DNA from: JAZRGE01 sp045644025
GTDB lineage: Bacteria > Bacillota > Clostridia > Oscillospirales > Acutalibacteraceae
Length of the DNA: 18,120 nucleotides
Assembly (NCBI GenBank): GCA_045644025.1
Contig: JAZRGE010000121.1
Span: 1 to 18,120, forward strand
Direction of reading: 5' to 3'
Both the position numbers and the translations under genes were made by a program. How positions within the stretch are numbered: the first letter of the stretch is position 1; each line of letters opens with the position of its first letter. Shown piece by piece: positions 16,390 through 18,120 of this stretch. The notes beneath the pieces were generated by a model, which had not been told where the DNA came from, did no database searches, and saw only the letters and a program-made list of their open reading frames with translations.

Positions 16390-16402
16390 AGGAGCCTTAA
16401 AA

Positions 16403-17473
16403 ATGAGTGTGAATTATAAGCTTACCCCCGAAAACATTCCCAACACAGGTGTATTATTCGTGGATCATCAACAGAATTCCCGAAGCGGCCACTTGGGTCA
16501 TGCTTTGGCCGAATACAAGAAGGATTGCATAATTTCTTTCTATTCCAACTGCTCCGGAAATCGCAATAAATGGAGCCCCGGCCATAATGGCTTTGGATGG
16601 GTTGAGTATAAAAGGTCGGCTGATGGTGGTCGGACTTGGGGCGAACCCCATGTGCTGGAATATTCTTGGAACTCATTTTTAAATGAAACATTTACAGTGA
16701 GTTGCGAAAAGGCTGTTTCCCCAAAAGAAGATACGATTGTAGCATTTTGCTTGCGTAATACCAATCCCAACGGTTGGGAGCCATATTTGGAGCCCACGGT
16801 TGTTCGAAGTGAAGATGGTGGTGAAACATGGAGCGAAGCTTTCTTGTTTTGCGATAAATGCGGCAGGATCTATGATGCCCTGGTACAGGATGGTGTGATA
16901 TATGTGCTTTTGCACGCCAGCGCAGATTGGCCTGCCACAAAGCCCGAGCATAAATATTATATTTATGAGAGCCGTGATTGCGGCAAGACTTTCACTCTGC
17001 GTGGCGAACTTCCTGGTGATCCCACCAATCACGCCTATGGCAATATGGTTGTTCGAGAAGATGGATCGCTTATTTGCTATGAATACGACAAGGGCGACGA
17101 ATATAATATGATATATCACATTAGTTATGATATGGGTGAAACCTGGGCCGAAACAGGCAAGAGCTATTGCCCTAAGAGAATTAGGAATCCGCAAGTGGCC
17201 AGAGTGAATGGCGGATATATTCTTCATGGTCGCGCAGGTTGTGAAACTCCCGAGCTTCCGCCCGATTTTGTGCTTTACACCGGCGAAAATGGAATTGATT
17301 GGGATGAAGGCAAATATATCTGCGCAATACCCACTCAAAGTGGTTATTACACCAATAATTTGGTGATGAATAAGGCTGATGGCACCCAGCGTGTGCTGAT
17401 TCAAAGTTCGGTCCCTTATGACCGCGGACGAGTTAATGTTTGCCATTGGTTTTTAGATATTGCTAAGGATTAA
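16403..17473 (+). CDS. BNR-repeat (Asp-box) sialidase-like beta-propeller protein, cytoplasmic
   Basis: The 356-residue product has four Asp-box repeats: SADGGRTW (72-79), SEDGGETW (136-143), SRDCGKTF (190-197) and SYDMGETW (241-248). That pattern marks the six-bladed sialidase fold. It has no signal peptide, so it is intracellular, unlike most secreted sialidases. I cannot identify the full arginine triad or the usual FRIP motif, so sialidase activity is not shown; a related glycosidase or non-enzymatic propeller is equally possible. The ATG is 13 bases after the dipeptidase stop, with GAGGAG upstream, so it is the third gene of the AraC operon. An exported sugar or glycopeptide taken into the cell could be its substrate. 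Confidence 0.8.
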   Translation: MSVNYKLTPENIPNTGVLFVDHQQNSRSGHLGHALAEYKKDCIISFYSNCSGNRNKWSPGHNGFGWVEYKRSADGGRTWGEPHVLEYSWNSFLNETFTVSCEKAVSPKEDTIVAFCLRNTNPNGWEPYLEPTVVRSEDGGETWSEAFLFCDKCGRIYDALVQDGVIYVLLHASADWPATKPEHKYYIYESRDCGKTFTLRGELPGDPTNHAYGNMVVREDGSLICYEYDKGDEYNMIYHISYDMGETWAETGKSYCPKRIRNPQVARVNGGYILHGRAGCETPELPPDFVLYTGENGIDWDEGKYICAIPTQSGYYTNNLVMNKADGTQRVLIQSSVPYDRGRVNVCHWFLDIAKD

Positions 17474-17474
17474 T

Positions 17475-17503
17475 AAAAAGCAGGCATATTATGCCTGCTT
17501 TTT
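17475..17503 (+). terminator. Terminator of the AraC-dipeptidase-sialidase-like operon
   Basis: AAAAAGCAGGCAT (17475-17487) and ATGCCTGCTTTTT (17491-17503) form a perfect 13-bp stem with a three-base loop and a T run, one base after the stop codon. Confidence 0.93.
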
Positions 17504-17504
17504 A

Positions 17505-17533
17505 TTTACTATTGCTTGGGGCTGTGGTATAAT
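17505..17533 (+). promoter_or_regulatory. Promoter of the FAD-dependent oxidoreductase gene
   Basis: TTTACT (17505-17510) and TATAAT (17528-17533) are 17 bases apart, about 40 bases before the start. The -35 is weak, but the -10 is perfect. Confidence 0.55.
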
Positions 17534-17575
17534 TAATTTATCTTTTAAGCGCGCTGCAGATAGGGGAGAATGGGT

Positions 17576-18120
17576 ATGATAAATAAAAGTGTTCTCGAAA
17601 CCGATGTTTTGGTGCTGGGCTCGGGGCCTTCGGGCTTTGCGGCGGCATATTCTGCGGCAAAAAACGGAGCAAATGTAGTTATTGTGGAGCAAAGCGGCAA
17701 TATCGGCGGAATATCCACATCCGGCCTCATGAGCCATTGGACAGGTAATTGCGGCAGCCCCCTTTATCACGAGATACTTAGGCGTAGCGCCCACAGGAAC
17801 GAGGGCGAGCTTAAGGATAAGATCACTATTTATATCGACCCCGAAAAGCTAAAAACACTTTATCTGGAAATGCTTAGCGAGGTGGGCGCCAAAATAATGC
17901 TTTACACCTTTGCGCTGGATGCTATCTGCGATGGTGATAGAGTGCTGGGCGCCACGGTCGTGAACAAATCGGGGATGACAGATATCTACGCTAAGATCAC
18001 TATCGATGCCACGGGCGACGGTGATATTGCCGCCAAATCGGGGGCAGAATTCATATTGGGTAGGGAATCGGATAACAAGATGCAGCCTGCCACGCTTATG
18101 TTCAAGGTTGGCGGAGTGGA
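17576..18120 (+). CDS. FAD-dependent oxidoreductase, N-terminal part (runs off the window)
   Basis: The frame stays open for 181 codons to the window edge. It begins MINKSVLETDVLVLGSGPSG. GSGPSG (residues 15-20) and the acidic E38 at the end of the second strand form a Rossmann FAD site. GGISTSG (44-50) and IDATGDGDIAAKSGA are typical of the FAD_oxidored (PF12831-like) family, often found beside carbohydrate genes. AGGGGAG is seven bases before this ATG; a nearer in-frame ATG at 17570 would be too close to it. The substrate domain is outside the window, so the reaction is unknown. It has its own promoter after the operon terminator. Confidence 0.85.
   Translation, partial: MINKSVLETDVLVLGSGPSGFAAAYSAAKNGANVVIVEQSGNIGGISTSGLMSHWTGNCGSPLYHEILRRSAHRNEGELKDKITIYIDPEKLKTLYLEMLSEVGAKIMLYTFALDAICDGDRVLGATVVNKSGMTDIYAKITIDATGDGDIAAKSGAEFILGRESDNKMQPATLMFKVGGV

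Overview
The window looks like chromosome from a spore-forming member of the Firmicutes, class Clostridia, probably a gut Oscillospirales-type lineage. The evidence is a sigma-G sporulation factor, RNase Y, a DUF896 protein, type III glutamine synthetase, AGGAGG-type ribosome binding sites, many strong intrinsic terminators, and a dockerin/cohesin pair. The taxon is inferred from gene content, not from a marker search. I see no insertion sequence, phage gene, CRISPR array or plasmid function.

Layout. Positions 1-900 (minus strand): the start of a PnuC-type vitamin transporter gene behind a structured leader and a consensus promoter, then a tRNA-Leu(GAG) with its own consensus promoter and terminator. 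Positions 968-3024 (plus): rny (RNase Y) with a long leader, then a DUF896 gene. Positions 3077-4292 (plus): a lone putative lipoprotein with seven propeller-like repeats, ending in a palindromic terminator shared with the convergent sigG. Positions 4305-8803 (minus): sigG, then an OadB-like membrane protein with a 54-residue OadG-like partner behind a yybP-ykoY (manganese) riboswitch, then glnN. Positions 8850-13640 (plus): a secreted glucosaminidase with a C-terminal dockerin, a membrane-anchored cohesin protein, and a D-lactate dehydrogenase-type enzyme. Positions 13611-14491 (minus): an HpaI-type aldolase. Positions 14510-18120 (plus): an AraC-type regulator, an M19 dipeptidase and a BNR-repeat sialidase-like protein in one tight operon, then the start of an FAD-dependent oxidoreductase.

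Two arrangements stand out. First, a full yybP-ykoY aptamer with an overlapping terminator directly precedes oadB and its small partner, and no decarboxylase or biotin-carrier gene is present. This suggests a two-subunit, manganese-controlled ion transporter derived from sodium-pump decarboxylases. Second, the dockerin-tagged peptidoglycan hydrolase is followed 19 bases later by a cohesin protein with a C-terminal membrane anchor. This looks like a minimal, non-cellulosomal cohesin-dockerin system that tethers a cell-wall hydrolase to its own membrane.

All calls come from reading sequence and recalled family features. No database search or structure prediction was run.
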